DNA of 56,232 bases, from the NCBI GenBank assembly GCA_002683575.1, contig NYTP01000125.1, positions 1-56,232 on the forward strand, read 5' to 3'. The position numbers and the translations under genes are program-made. Shown piece after piece: positions 45,879-54,939 of this stretch. Position 1 is the stretch's first letter, and each line of letters begins with the position of its first letter. Below the pieces are notes generated by a model. The model was not told where the DNA came from, did not search any database, and saw only the letters and a program-made list of their open reading frames with translations. Origin of the DNA: Bermanella sp. Its GTDB lineage: Bacteria > Pseudomonadota > Gammaproteobacteria > Pseudomonadales > Oceanobacteraceae.

Positions 45879-46286
45879 ATGCGTATTCGACTTGAAATTC
45901 CCAAAACAGTTCTATTTTCAATGGAAATAACGGTTCGTGTCACCGATATTAATTATGCTGGGCACTTAGGTAATGATCGGTTACTTGTGTATGCGCAAGA
46001 ATGCAGGAGCGCTTGGTTTGCTTCTCTGGACTTCCATGAGCTGGATATAGAGGGATGCAATACCGTTATGGCAGATGCGGCCTTACAGTATGTTAACGAG
46101 GCGTTTGCGTTTGATCAGGCCTCTATTTATTTGTATATGGGGGATATTCATAAATATGGCTTCGACCTCTATTATGAGGTTAAGCGCGGTGATACCGATA
46201 TATGCAAGATGAAAACAGCCATTTTATTTCAAAAAGAAGGGGCGCTTGTGGCGCCACCCGCAGAATTGATGCAGCATTTGAAGTAG
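45879..46286 (+). CDS. Acyl-CoA thioesterase (hot-dog fold, 4HBT type)
   Basis: The 135-residue protein has the 4HBT motif VTDINYAGHLGNDRLLVYAQE, in which the usual D-xx-GH-xxN catalytic arrangement is DINYAGHLGND, followed by strands of the hot-dog fold. It probably hydrolyses acyl-CoA; the acyl preference is not readable. Upstream is prc, divergent. It ends at a terminator. Confidence 0.85.
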   Translation: MRIRLEIPKTVLFSMEITVRVTDINYAGHLGNDRLLVYAQECRSAWFASLDFHELDIEGCNTVMADAALQYVNEAFAFDQASIYLYMGDIHKYGFDLYYEVKRGDTDICKMKTAILFQKEGALVAPPAELMQHLK

Positions 46287-46316
46287 TGGAATTAAAAAGA
46301 AAAGCTTAAATATTAT

Positions 46317-46353
46317 AAAAGCCCAATACTCATATAGAGTATTGGGCTTTTTT
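46317..46353. terminator. Bidirectional terminator between thioesterase and carboxylase genes
   Basis: The 11-bp stem GCCCAATACTC/GAGTATTGGGC with a 5-nt loop is flanked by AAAA and TTTTTT, between convergent genes. Confidence 0.88.
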
Positions 46354-46358
46354 GGTTG

Positions 46359-49300
46359 CTAATGTTGCACGGGGCTAATAACAAACAATAGGTCACCTTG
46401 GTTTACTTGTTGTCCCTCGGCATTGTGGATGCGTACAACTTTATACTGAGCGTCTGGATCATAAAGTGTATTGCTTTGGGTGTTGAATGATTTTAAATTC
46501 AACGGACTAAACATCTTCATGGCTTCCATTAAGCACAGGGTTTTCGTCACTGAGATCGTATCACCTTCTTTTACATAAGGTGGTTCAGTTGGTGAGGGTG
46601 CACTGTAAAAAATGGAGCTAGCCGGTGCCAATACTTTTAATTCGTTAGAGCCCTCAATGCGAAGATTATCAAGCGTCATGCTTTGCTTGCTATCACCTGC
46701 ACTGGTTGCGATATCTTTTATCAATGCGTCTTTATCAATACGGCTTAAGAAGTTCGGTAAGTAACCCGTATCGTAATCGCCATTTACAAATACATCGTCA
46801 CTCAGAATGCGTTTTAATAGCGGGATGTTTGTGCTGACACCTTGAATAATGGTGTTATCCAAGTATTTTTTCAATTTGTTGATCGTATCGTTACGGTCTT
46901 TGCCGTAACAGATGACCTGTACCACCATGCTGTCATAGAAAGGGGTAACTTCTTTTCCGCTCTCTATGGATTTTAATAAGTGCACATTTTTATCTTCTGG
47001 TAATTCAAAGCGCGTAATTTTTCCAGCATTGGGAATGAACTGTATCTCATCCCCCTGAAGGGTCGCTTTCTCTGCATTAATACGCAATTCCATAGCATAG
47101 CCTTTCGGCTTGTACTTGATGTCAGCAATGCTTTCGCCGCTTGCGATTTTAAACTGTAAACCCATGATATCAGTATTTGTAACCAGTTCCGTTACCGGAT
47201 GTTCAACCTGCAGGCGTGTGTTCATTTCCATAAAATAGACATCATTAGCATCTAGGTTATAAATAAACTCAACGGTACCTGCGCCAAAATAATCAACCGC
47301 ATCGGCTAATTTTTCGGCGTAATCATAAACCTTGTCTTCTAGGTTTTTAGGCAGCATGGTTGAACCAGATTCTTCAATGATTTTTTGGTTGTTACGTTGC
47401 ACCGAGCAGTCACGTAAACCGAGTACGCGGGTGTTACCATGACTATCACGTAAAATTTGCACTTCGATATGACGTAATGAGGTGACAAATTTTTCTAAAT
47501 ACACATCACCATTACCAAACGCGCTGCGCGCTTCGGTTGAGATTTGATGAAAAAGCTCATGAATAGTGGATGGCTCATGAACCACTTGAATGCCTTTACC
47601 ACCGCCACCATGTACGGCTTTAAGTAAGACAGGGTAACCAATTTCATCGGCCACCTTTGCTGCCATCGCTGATGTGGTCACGATGCCATGAGAGCCAGGT
47701 ACTACAGGCACCCCTGAGCTGATAGCAGTATTGATTGCATTGGACTTATTGCCCATGGTTTCCATGGAGGACACGCTAGGACCTATGAAGTTAATATCAT
47801 GATTGCCACAAAAAGCGGCAAACTGAGAACTTTCTGATAAGAAGCCAATACCTGGGTGCAGTGAATCGACTTTTTCAAGTTCGGCAATACGAATTACACT
47901 TTGTGCATTTAGATAGCTTTCATCTGGTGTATTACCACCGATACAAACAAGACGACCTTTTGCATTTAAATTATCGGCAGCGGTGCTGTTCATGTCTGGG
48001 TCGGATTGGACGAGTACTACATCAATTTTATTCTCTTGCGCTTTGCGAACCAATTTTTCAGCGGTACAGCCACGAGCATGGATCAGAACTTTTTTAACTG
48101 GGCGGAAAAGCTTTTCTTTATTTTGATTGGTGACCTCTTTTGCTTTTACCTTGCCTGGGGTCACATAACCTCTAAGAATACGCGCCAGTACTTCATCAAC
48201 GGTTTTACGTGCAATTGGAATAGCTGGGTCTATTTCCCGCAGCTGGCTATCCAGTTCTTCCACAAAAGGGTGTTTAACTAAGTCGGCCATTGACTGACGA
48301 TTGAGTGATAAATAGTTGGATAGGGTGGCTGTTGATGGTAAATAAGAAGGCACAACAATTTGGCCAGCAAAGGGCATGTTTGTACCAGAGAAGTAGAATG
48401 TTTGGACCATAGGGTGCGTAACGAAGCTGGCTTGTGCACCGCCCGTGCAATCGCCATAGCCGAATACCACAATCGGTAAATCATTGTCACGAACAAAGCG
48501 TGTAATGCGATCGTTTACCACAGACATAGAGAATAATGCGGACGCACCTTCTTTGGTTTGCATGCCCCCTGAACTGACAAAGCAAATAACGGGGTAGTTG
48601 TGGCGGGCGCATTCAACTAATAACTTACAAAACTTCTCAGCACTGGCCATATCAAATGCGCCGGCTTGAAAATCGAGATTTGATATAAGTGTCCCTACAC
48701 GACGACTTTCATCGCCAATTTGTATGGTGCCAAAACCAGTGATTACGCCACAAGGTGTTATCTCTTCTGTAAGCGCTTTTTCAATGGCGCTTCTGAATCC
48801 TGGAAACTGTACTGGATCAGCGGTCATAAGATGGTCATTGATTTCTTCGAAATCATTAAAGAATCGATCCACAAATGCTTGGCTTGGGGTGGTGCGTTGT
48901 TTTTTTACATCGTCTAATACATCTTGAATCAGTAAATCAAAGTACGCGATGGTAAGACGATTCCAAAAATCTTTTTTACGCCCAATGCTATAAGGATTTA
49001 TTCGACCATTATAGTTGCCACCATCTTTTGACTCATAAAACTCGGCAAGCAATTTATCAAAGAAAAATGTAACGATAACAAAAAGCGTATCGCTTAAGCG
49101 TGGGAAGCTGTGCTTTTTCCACTCTTCTACTTGAATTAAAAACGCGCCACGTTGGCTGGACTCTACAAAGTACTTAAACCAGTTGGCGAACTCTTCCTTG
49201 TGGTTTTCAGCAATGCTTAAGTTGTTTGTATATTCCAAACCTTGGTTTAATAAATTATTCACCGCTGTATAAGATAGGCTATGGGTTTCCTTTGCTTCTT

Positions 49301-51227
49301 TCGCAATGGTGCCTAAATTACGTATGACGTAATCATAAAGTGCGCCGAACATGATTAAATTTTGACTAATACTGATGAATTCAGTGCGTAAGTCATCCAG
49401 TAATATAGCGTCTAGCACGGTCGCATCTTTACTGGATTTGACGCTGGACTCTTCTGACTTAATACGAATATAAGGGGCCAGGGCATCTTCTAAAACACGT
49501 CGATTTGCTTCTAGTGAACCACTTGCCACGCTATTGAGTAATTGTTGCGTAGTTTGGCTGAGGTTAATGCCTTCAATGACTTCTTTTGGCATTTTTTCAG
49601 ATTTAATGATGCAGTTTAATGCTTCTGTTAAACCTGTAATCAATGCTTCATTTGAGCCTTCTTTCGTAAAGTTTGCTAATAATGCTTGAGTATCATAATT
49701 CAGGCTTTTCTGAATAAATTTAGCCAAATCATGATCATTGGTTTTAATGAAATGAATAATAGCCTTGGTATCAACTAAATCATCTTGTGTTAGTAGGAAT
49801 CGACTTTGTTGAAAGTCTTCTAAGTAGTCAATGAGCTCTGCAAAATTAACGACTGCATCGGACTTCCAGCGATTGAATAAATACAAGCCAAGAGAGAAAC
49901 TGAAATCCTGCTTTGCTTTGATGTAATTATCTTCAGGTTCACCGAAAAATAACTTAGAAATTGAGCCGCGATCTTCATCTCGACTTTCTAACTTTTGAAT
50001 GTAGTTTTTCCAAAGTTTATTTAGGTCTTCGTCGTAACGAATCTTATCTGGGGCTTGAAGCCATTTTTGGAATTTTTTACGTTTTTCACCTTCTAAGCGC
50101 TCATTTAATTTGCCGGTTGGCACTTCTACTTCTGCTAGTCGACTGTAATGGCCTGTAGTGGTGGAAGAAATACGTTTTCTGAGTGTCAGGTATCGCATAT
50201 AACGATATGTCATACGAAATAGGTTGTGATGTTCAGACGGGCTCGAGGCAAGGTTTAAGCTGGAACCTTTTTCTAATGCTACTAGCTTATTTGATGGGTT
50301 GAGATAGCGCTCAACACTGCGCAAGTAATGATCCATTAAATAGGGGTTTTCACGAGCGAAATTCTCAGCGCCGGTTTCAATGCTTAGAATACTGGTGGTG
50401 ATCGCATCAGATAGGTTTTGCAGCTGATCAATTCGATCGCCCGGAGCGTAGTCGATGATGCCGTCGATAACATTGCGTAATTGCAGCTCATAAGCGGAGA
50501 CACCCACATATTTTGCGCATTCTTGCCATGATAGGTTGTATTTACGTGCAATACTGGCAAGGCCCTGTGGTTGGATGGTATTAAAAATACCATCACGTAC
50601 CGACAATAATATATTGGTTGAAGCAAGTGGAATAGCACCACCGGAATAACCCGCTCCCAGAATAATGCCTACAGTCGGGACATCTATATTGGACATTTCG
50701 GAAATTAAGCGTGAAATGCTGTGGGCTTGATTGTCTAGGTTGGCTTGTTCACTGGCATCGGCTCCTGGGGTGTCGATTAAGGTCACAACAGGGGTGATGT
50801 GTCTGGCAAATTGTCGTAACGCCTTTACTGCCTGTTGGTGGTGTTCGGGTAACCATGCACCGTTGCGCTCAGAGCGGTTTTGCCCGATGAATCCTACACG
50901 GCGAAACTGGTTGTTAAAATCCAGTTCAACTTCAGCTACATAAAGTGGGCCAAATTCTTGTTCGGTAATAAAGCGAGTGGTTAATTTGTGTACCAGTTGC
51001 TTTGCATTTAAACGTTGACTGGATTCGCTGGGGGAGACCACTTCTTGAATGTAACCATCGATATCCAACGCTTTTAATTGGGCACTTTTATCATCAACTT
51101 GTTCTTGGCTTAATAAGCCTTGGACCATGCCTTCTGCATGACTGTCCTTCTGCGAAGGAAACAGTGAGAAATCTTGACTGAGTTTTTCTGCTATTTGAAA
51201 TAGCTGATCGGTATCAAACTGCGACAT
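46359..51227 (-). CDS. Giant single-chain biotin-dependent acyl-CoA carboxylase
   Basis: The 1622-residue protein carries all functions of a biotin carboxylase system. Order: CT-alpha/AccA-like about 71-326 (TLIDTPGADASEQANLDNQA, ILGAGYSGGAIPLA); helical unassigned region about 336-810; CT-beta/AccD-like about 811-1026 (GTLISNLDFQAGAFDMASAE, ICFVSSGGMQTKEGASAL, GDCTGGAQASF); biotin carboxylase about 1044-1496 (HPGIGFLSES, KAVHGGGGKGIQVV, EMNTRLQVEHPVTE); BCCP about 1526-1622 with EAMKM and biotinyl Lys1571. The CT halves are in reverse order relative to usual beta-alpha. Acyl substrate is unknown. A GTG start at 51239 is possible; neither start has a clear ribosome-binding site. It appears monocistronic, between a terminator and a 205-bp divergent gap. 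Confidence 0.9.
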   Translation of the reverse strand: MSQFDTDQLFQIAEKLSQDFSLFPSQKDSHAEGMVQGLLSQEQVDDKSAQLKALDIDGYIQEVVSPSESSQRLNAKQLVHKLTTRFITEQEFGPLYVAEVELDFNNQFRRVGFIGQNRSERNGAWLPEHHQQAVKALRQFARHITPVVTLIDTPGADASEQANLDNQAHSISRLISEMSNIDVPTVGIILGAGYSGGAIPLASTNILLSVRDGIFNTIQPQGLASIARKYNLSWQECAKYVGVSAYELQLRNVIDGIIDYAPGDRIDQLQNLSDAITTSILSIETGAENFARENPYLMDHYLRSVERYLNPSNKLVALEKGSSLNLASSPSEHHNLFRMTYRYMRYLTLRKRISSTTTGHYSRLAEVEVPTGKLNERLEGEKRKKFQKWLQAPDKIRYDEDLNKLWKNYIQKLESRDEDRGSISKLFFGEPEDNYIKAKQDFSFSLGLYLFNRWKSDAVVNFAELIDYLEDFQQSRFLLTQDDLVDTKAIIHFIKTNDHDLAKFIQKSLNYDTQALLANFTKEGSNEALITGLTEALNCIIKSEKMPKEVIEGINLSQTTQQLLNSVASGSLEANRRVLEDALAPYIRIKSEESSVKSSKDATVLDAILLDDLRTEFISISQNLIMFGALYDYVIRNLGTIAKEAKETHSLSYTAVNNLLNQGLEYTNNLSIAENHKEEFANWFKYFVESSQRGAFLIQVEEWKKHSFPRLSDTLFVIVTFFFDKLLAEFYESKDGGNYNGRINPYSIGRKKDFWNRLTIAYFDLLIQDVLDDVKKQRTTPSQAFVDRFFNDFEEINDHLMTADPVQFPGFRSAIEKALTEEITPCGVITGFGTIQIGDESRRVGTLISNLDFQAGAFDMASAEKFCKLLVECARHNYPVICFVSSGGMQTKEGASALFSMSVVNDRITRFVRDNDLPIVVFGYGDCTGGAQASFVTHPMVQTFYFSGTNMPFAGQIVVPSYLPSTATLSNYLSLNRQSMADLVKHPFVEELDSQLREIDPAIPIARKTVDEVLARILRGYVTPGKVKAKEVTNQNKEKLFRPVKKVLIHARGCTAEKLVRKAQENKIDVVLVQSDPDMNSTAADNLNAKGRLVCIGGNTPDESYLNAQSVIRIAELEKVDSLHPGIGFLSESSQFAAFCGNHDINFIGPSVSSMETMGNKSNAINTAISSGVPVVPGSHGIVTTSAMAAKVADEIGYPVLLKAVHGGGGKGIQVVHEPSTIHELFHQISTEARSAFGNGDVYLEKFVTSLRHIEVQILRDSHGNTRVLGLRDCSVQRNNQKIIEESGSTMLPKNLEDKVYDYAEKLADAVDYFGAGTVEFIYNLDANDVYFMEMNTRLQVEHPVTELVTNTDIMGLQFKIASGESIADIKYKPKGYAMELRINAEKATLQGDEIQFIPNAGKITRFELPEDKNVHLLKSIESGKEVTPFYDSMVVQVICYGKDRNDTINKLKKYLDNTIIQGVSTNIPLLKRILSDDVFVNGDYDTGYLPNFLSRIDKDALIKDIATSAGDSKQSMTLDNLRIEGSNELKVLAPASSIFYSAPSPTEPPYVKEGDTISVTKTLCLMEAMKMFSPLNLKSFNTQSNTLYDPDAQYKVVRIHNAEGQQVNQGDLLFVISPVQH

Positions 51228-51432
51228 AACTATTGGCACTTTTAATTATTAATGGTGAAGCTGGCTGGTGTTCAAAGCCAATATGCACTGCTTTATAACA
51301 GACATTTTATAAGAATACAGCCATCATACGGGGATTCTTGAATTGCGTCATATAATCTGTTTTATCTAACCAAAACCGAGGTTTATCCTGTGTCTTATCA
51401 GGTCTATAATAGCCGAAAATAGAGGGCCCCCT

Positions 51433-51690
51433 ATGGATTTAGCCGAAATTCGACGTAATAATGCAGCTGCTCTAATGCTTGAAAATGCACTAGACGAACT
51501 GTCTTTTGCTCTTTGTTTAGGCAAAGATGAAACACAGATTGCTGCATTGATGTCACCTAACAGTAAAAAACTCATACCTGATGCACTCGCTCGCTTGATG
51601 GAGCAGACCTTCAGCAAGCCCAAATTATGGTTGGATCAAGCCGATGGTGACTCTCAGGGCCAAGGCCCCAGTTTCGATTTATTTGGTTGA
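51433..51690 (+). CDS. Small Xre-like DNA-binding protein
   Basis: The 85-residue protein has the pattern IRRNNAAALMLENALDELSF, then ALCLGKDETQIAALMSPNSK and ALARLMEQTFSKPKLWLDQ. It follows the Xre form in which an R-N-xx-L helix, a LA-LG turn and a final ARxxE-xx-KPxxWLD segment surround the helix-turn-helix. It is divergent from the family in the recognition helix. It starts after an AGAGGG leader, divergent from the carboxylase gene (205-bp gap; a TATAAT at 51405-51410 may be its -10). It could regulate its neighbour (inference). Confidence 0.65.
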   Translation: MDLAEIRRNNAAALMLENALDELSFALCLGKDETQIAALMSPNSKKLIPDALARLMEQTFSKPKLWLDQADGDSQGQGPSFDLFG

Positions 51691-51714
51691 TTAAAACAGC
51701 GGGTACCATATATA

Positions 51715-51742
51715 AAAAAGCCCAGCATCAGCTGGGCTTTTT
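51715..51742. terminator. Terminator after the Xre-like gene
   Basis: The 12-bp stem AAAAAGCCCAGC/GCTGGGCTTTTT has an ATCA loop, between convergent genes. Confidence 0.88.
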
Positions 51743-51785
51743 GTTGCAACAACGAGACTTTACGTAATGTCTGGGTTAATTTGCT

Positions 51786-52448
51786 TTATGGGTTCTTTGG
51801 AAACAGCAGGTTGAAAATAATTTGTGCGTTATTGCTTTCGACGTTGATCGAATTATCACCTGATGAGTAAATGCCACTCTGTATCTCGCCCCCTGTGTTT
51901 GGAATAATGAATTGGAACCCAGAGTTCGTAATTGTTTGTTGTCCTTGAAGCGGGTCACCAGAGGTTTGTCCGGCAAACGTGCTTAAATATTGCCCCATGT
52001 GTTCAGGGGTGATTTGTGTATCAGACGGCAGGCCAAGCCCCTCACGAACAATATTTTGTGCATAGGCTTGTTGTGCTTGGGCGGCTGGGTTCAGCTGCGG
52101 AGCAATAAATACCTGGGTGCTATTGCTTTGCTCAAGCTGACGCAGTTGTTGTTGTGCCTGAAGCTGGGTGGAGTTTTGATCAAATTGCGTTTGTTGTGTG
52201 GCTTGCTGGTCAAGCTCACGAACGGTGTCCACTTCACTGACAACCGGTTGGCCTGCGCTCACCTTATATTGTGCATTTGGCTTGAGTGCCGGTTTTGGAG
52301 ATATGTTCTTTTGTTTCACCATGATAGAGCCATCAAGGATATAGGCTTCTGTCATTTCTGTGTTGCTCAGTTCTTCAACTTCTGCCTGAGCTTGAGTGCC
52401 GCTAAATAATACCATCGAGCCAATTAGGAATAGATGCAAACGTTTCAT
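51786..52448 (-). CDS. Uncharacterised exported Gln-rich protein
   Basis: The 220-residue protein has a signal peptide (MKRLHLFLIGSMVLFSGTQAQA). The central part is Gln-rich and low-complexity (QQATQQTQFDQNSTQLQAQQ). The C-terminal 60 residues look like a short beta domain (FQFIIPNTGGEIQSGIYSSG, then NINVES-like strands and IIFNLLFP). I do not recognise it. A start at ATG 52448 is set by AAGGAG just upstream; the frame opens at 52463. Envelope location is inferred from the signal. It stands alone, between convergent and co-directional genes with no operon partner. Confidence 0.75.
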   Translation of the reverse strand: MKRLHLFLIGSMVLFSGTQAQAEVEELSNTEMTEAYILDGSIMVKQKNISPKPALKPNAQYKVSAGQPVVSEVDTVRELDQQATQQTQFDQNSTQLQAQQQLRQLEQSNSTQVFIAPQLNPAAQAQQAYAQNIVREGLGLPSDTQITPEHMGQYLSTFAGQTSGDPLQGQQTITNSGFQFIIPNTGGEIQSGIYSSGDNSINVESNNAQIIFNLLFPKNP

Positions 52449-52539
52449 ATTAAGCTCCTTCATTTATACCTATACCTTAGCTTACTGGCCCGACTTTACT
52501 AGAGTATCTTAGAATACTTCCAGTGTGTTGTAGGGCGAA

Positions 52540-53430
52540 TCAATCTAAAAACCGAGTGTTTAGCCCATTATAAGCATCGATACGGCGATCACGGAAATAT
52601 GGCCAGATACGTCTGATTTGTTCTGTTTTATCAAGGTCAATGTCAGCTTCAACCAAGCATGCGTCCTGGTGATCAGCGAGCGCTAAAAACTCCCCTTGTT
52701 GACCGGTAATAAACGAGTGCCCCCAGAATTGAATGCCACTACTTTGGCCACTAGGGTCTGCTTCATGGCCAACGCGGTTAATGGCAATAACGGGTAAGTT
52801 ATTGGCGATGCTGTGCCCACGTTGAACACCTATCCACGCGTCTTTTTGGCGCGTTTGTTCATCTATAGTGTCAGCTTTATCCCAGCCAATAGCGGTGGGG
52901 TATATGAGTATCTCAGCTCCCTTGAGGGCCATTATACGGGCACCTTCAGGGTACCACTGGTCCCAACATACCATGACACCAAGCTTGCCAATACTGGTTT
53001 GTATTGGCTCAAAGCCATCTGGGTCTCCTGGGGTGAAATAATATTTTTCGTAAAACCCTGGATCATCTGGAATGTGCATTTTGCGGTAAAACCCAGCAAG
53101 GCTTCCGTCGCGATCAAAAACCAAAGCGGTATTGTGATAGATGCCTGGTGCTCTGCGTTCAAAAATTGAACCCACAATTACCGCATTAGCCTGTTTTGCT
53201 TGTTCACTTAAAAACGCAGCGGTTGGGCCATCTAAAGGCTCAGCCAAATCAAACTTATTTGGCTCTTGAGTTTGGCAAAAATAATCCGTGGCATGCAGCT
53301 CTTGAAGTACGATTAGGTCAGCCTTTTTTGCGGACGCTTGCTCTATTAGTTCTTGAGTCGTTTTTAATGATACGGTTTTTTCAGTGGAGCACGCTTGCTG
53401 AATGCCAATAACATGAACAGAGTGTGACAT
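52540..53430 (-). CDS. aguB: N-carbamoylputrescine amidase
   Basis: The 296-residue nitrilase-family enzyme converts N-carbamoylputrescine to putrescine, CO2 and ammonia. The catalytic triad is Glu in IVLQELHATDYFC, Lys in GFYRKMHIPDDPGF and Cys in GVMVCWDQWYPEGARI. The frame extends upstream to 53514 inside aguA, but ATG 53430 overlaps the aguA stop by 1 base (TAATG) and begins the domain (MSHSVHVIGIQQACS), so it is chosen. It follows aguA in one operon. Confidence 0.96.
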   Translation of the reverse strand: MSHSVHVIGIQQACSTEKTVSLKTTQELIEQASAKKADLIVLQELHATDYFCQTQEPNKFDLAEPLDGPTAAFLSEQAKQANAVIVGSIFERRAPGIYHNTALVFDRDGSLAGFYRKMHIPDDPGFYEKYYFTPGDPDGFEPIQTSIGKLGVMVCWDQWYPEGARIMALKGAEILIYPTAIGWDKADTIDEQTRQKDAWIGVQRGHSIANNLPVIAINRVGHEADPSGQSSGIQFWGHSFITGQQGEFLALADHQDACLVEADIDLDKTEQIRRIWPYFRDRRIDAYNGLNTRFLD

Positions 53431-54467
53431 TAATTTACTTCCAGTTGTTCTGCCGTGGGTATTTGCATAGTGAGGCAGTGAAGACTGCCATACTGACGAA
53501 TAACGGTGGCGCAATTGATTGGTATGATCTTATGGTTAGGCAGTGCGCGAGTTAAAACTTTAATGGCCTGCGCATCTTGTTCAACACCGTATACCGGCAG
53601 CAGTAAAGCCCCATTAATAAATAGAAAATTGGCATAGGTCGCTGGTAGGCGCTGGTTATCCTGTTTTTCGTAAATAGCGCTGGGCCATGGGAGCTCTACT
53701 AAAGTAAAGGGCTGATTCAGGGTGTTGGTCAGTTGAGACAGTTCAGCTTTCATGGCTTGCAGCTCATCAAAGTGTTCGTCTTGTTTATCGTCGCATCCTT
53801 GAAAGATGATTTGATTATTGGGCGCAAATCGAGCCAGTGTGTCGATATGTGCATCCGTGTCATCCCCTAAAAGATCACCATGCCTAAGCCATAATATTTT
53901 TTCACTGCCCAGTGCATCCTTTAAGTAGGTTTCTATTTGGGCTTGATTCAACGATGCGTTTCGATTGGTGTTTAATAAACACTTTCGAGTGGTGAGTAGG
54001 CATCCTTGACCATCACTCTCTATGCTGCCGCCTTCTAAAATGAAATTATGATTTTCATAGGTGTGGGCGGTATAGGCGTGCTGTTGAAATAATTGATCGC
54101 TGATCTGGTTGTCGTAAGTAGCATCAAATTTACCGCCCCAGCCATTAAAAATATAATCTTCGATGACGAGTTTTTTATTTTCAAAAACGCCAATAGGGCC
54201 ATGGTCTCGCGCCCAGGTATCATCGCTTTTACAAATATAAAAGCGGCACTGAAAAGGTTGCTTGGTAAGTTTTGGGGAAAGTTCGTTTGCGGTTTGCTCA
54301 TCGGGAATACTAAGAATGACATCTTCGTATTGCGTGATGATATTGATCATCTCGATGAATAAAGACTGAATGTCAGGCAGTATCCAGTTCCAGTCGGTCT
54401 CTTTGTGGGGCCAGGTGAGCTGAATGGCTTGTTGCGGATGCCATTCAGCAGGGAAATATCGAGTCAT
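53430..54467 (-). CDS. aguA: Agmatine deiminase
   Basis: The 345-residue enzyme converts agmatine to N-carbamoylputrescine, the step before AguB. The N-terminus has FPAEWHPQQAIQLTWPHKETDW, read in two parts, then DDTWARDHGPIG, NFILEGGSIESDGQG, GDDTDAHIDTLARF and the catalytic Cys in QYGSLHCLTMQIP. All guanidino-modifying-enzyme residues are visible. It is first in the aguAB pair, giving a putrescine route from arginine-derived agmatine. Confidence 0.97.
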   Translation of the reverse strand: MTRYFPAEWHPQQAIQLTWPHKETDWNWILPDIQSLFIEMINIITQYEDVILSIPDEQTANELSPKLTKQPFQCRFYICKSDDTWARDHGPIGVFENKKLVIEDYIFNGWGGKFDATYDNQISDQLFQQHAYTAHTYENHNFILEGGSIESDGQGCLLTTRKCLLNTNRNASLNQAQIETYLKDALGSEKILWLRHGDLLGDDTDAHIDTLARFAPNNQIIFQGCDDKQDEHFDELQAMKAELSQLTNTLNQPFTLVELPWPSAIYEKQDNQRLPATYANFLFINGALLLPVYGVEQDAQAIKVLTRALPNHKIIPINCATVIRQYGSLHCLTMQIPTAEQLEVN

Positions 54468-54485
54468 TAAGGTAATCTATTGTAA

Positions 54486-54842
54486 TCAGTTTGAACGACT
54501 GACAGTGTGGATGACAGAGTTTGATTCAAAATACACGCTGAACTCAGGGTAATCCCAGCGAGTAATTGGAGGCTTGCCCTTGGTAGGGTGGACCTTGATG
54601 GCCTTGCCGTATTTAGCTTCTACCTGCTTCATACTTGCGCCGCGTTTTGGGCCCGCTTTATGTTTTTCGATTTCTTTAGCAGAAAGCGGTACGAGTACCT
54701 CTGAAACCTCTGTGCGCTCTTCAATAATTGGTTCATCTGAAGCATGTGTAAAACTGGAATAAAAAGCCAAAGCCAGTGTTAGGGTCAGGCAAGTACCTGC
54801 GAATTGCGTTAACGATTTCATAATACTAACCATTATGTCCAT
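54486..54842 (-). CDS. Small exported protein of unknown function
   Basis: The 118-residue protein (118 if begun at 54842; ATGs at 54833 and 54821 are also possible) has a signal peptide (MKSLTQFAGTCLTLTLALAF then SSFTHA). The mature domain PKRGASMKQVEAKYGKAIKV, KGKPPITRWDYPEFSVYFE and VIHTVSRSN is common to small periplasmic proteins in many gammaproteobacteria, with a BamE/SmpA-like GxSMxxVExxxG opening. Its function is not known. It lies 18 bp before aguA on the same strand, so may be co-transcribed. Confidence 0.7.
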   Translation of the reverse strand: MDIMVSIMKSLTQFAGTCLTLTLALAFYSSFTHASDEPIIEERTEVSEVLVPLSAKEIEKHKAGPKRGASMKQVEAKYGKAIKVHPTKGKPPITRWDYPEFSVYFESNSVIHTVSRSN

Positions 54843-54939
54843 TTATCCTTTGATTTTAGCGCCAAAAGCGCCATAAGACCATTTCAATTGTGCAGTGAAT
54901 TCTTTAGTCTTACGTTTTATTTTGTGGTTGTAATAGTGA

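Noticed and set aside
47861-50158. Several plus-strand open frames opposite the giant carboxylase
   Set aside because: They are short, lack ribosome-binding sites and have compositions expected of antisense shadows of a long conserved gene.
52464-52539. Imperfect hairpin AGTAT/ATACT near 52500-52520 as aguB terminator
   Set aside because: Stem of 5 bp without a T run; not supportable, and it lies between aguB and the start of the next minus-strand gene.
53431-53514. N-terminal extension of AguB
   Set aside because: It would lie inside aguA coding sequence; the TAATG junction at 53430 gives the expected start.
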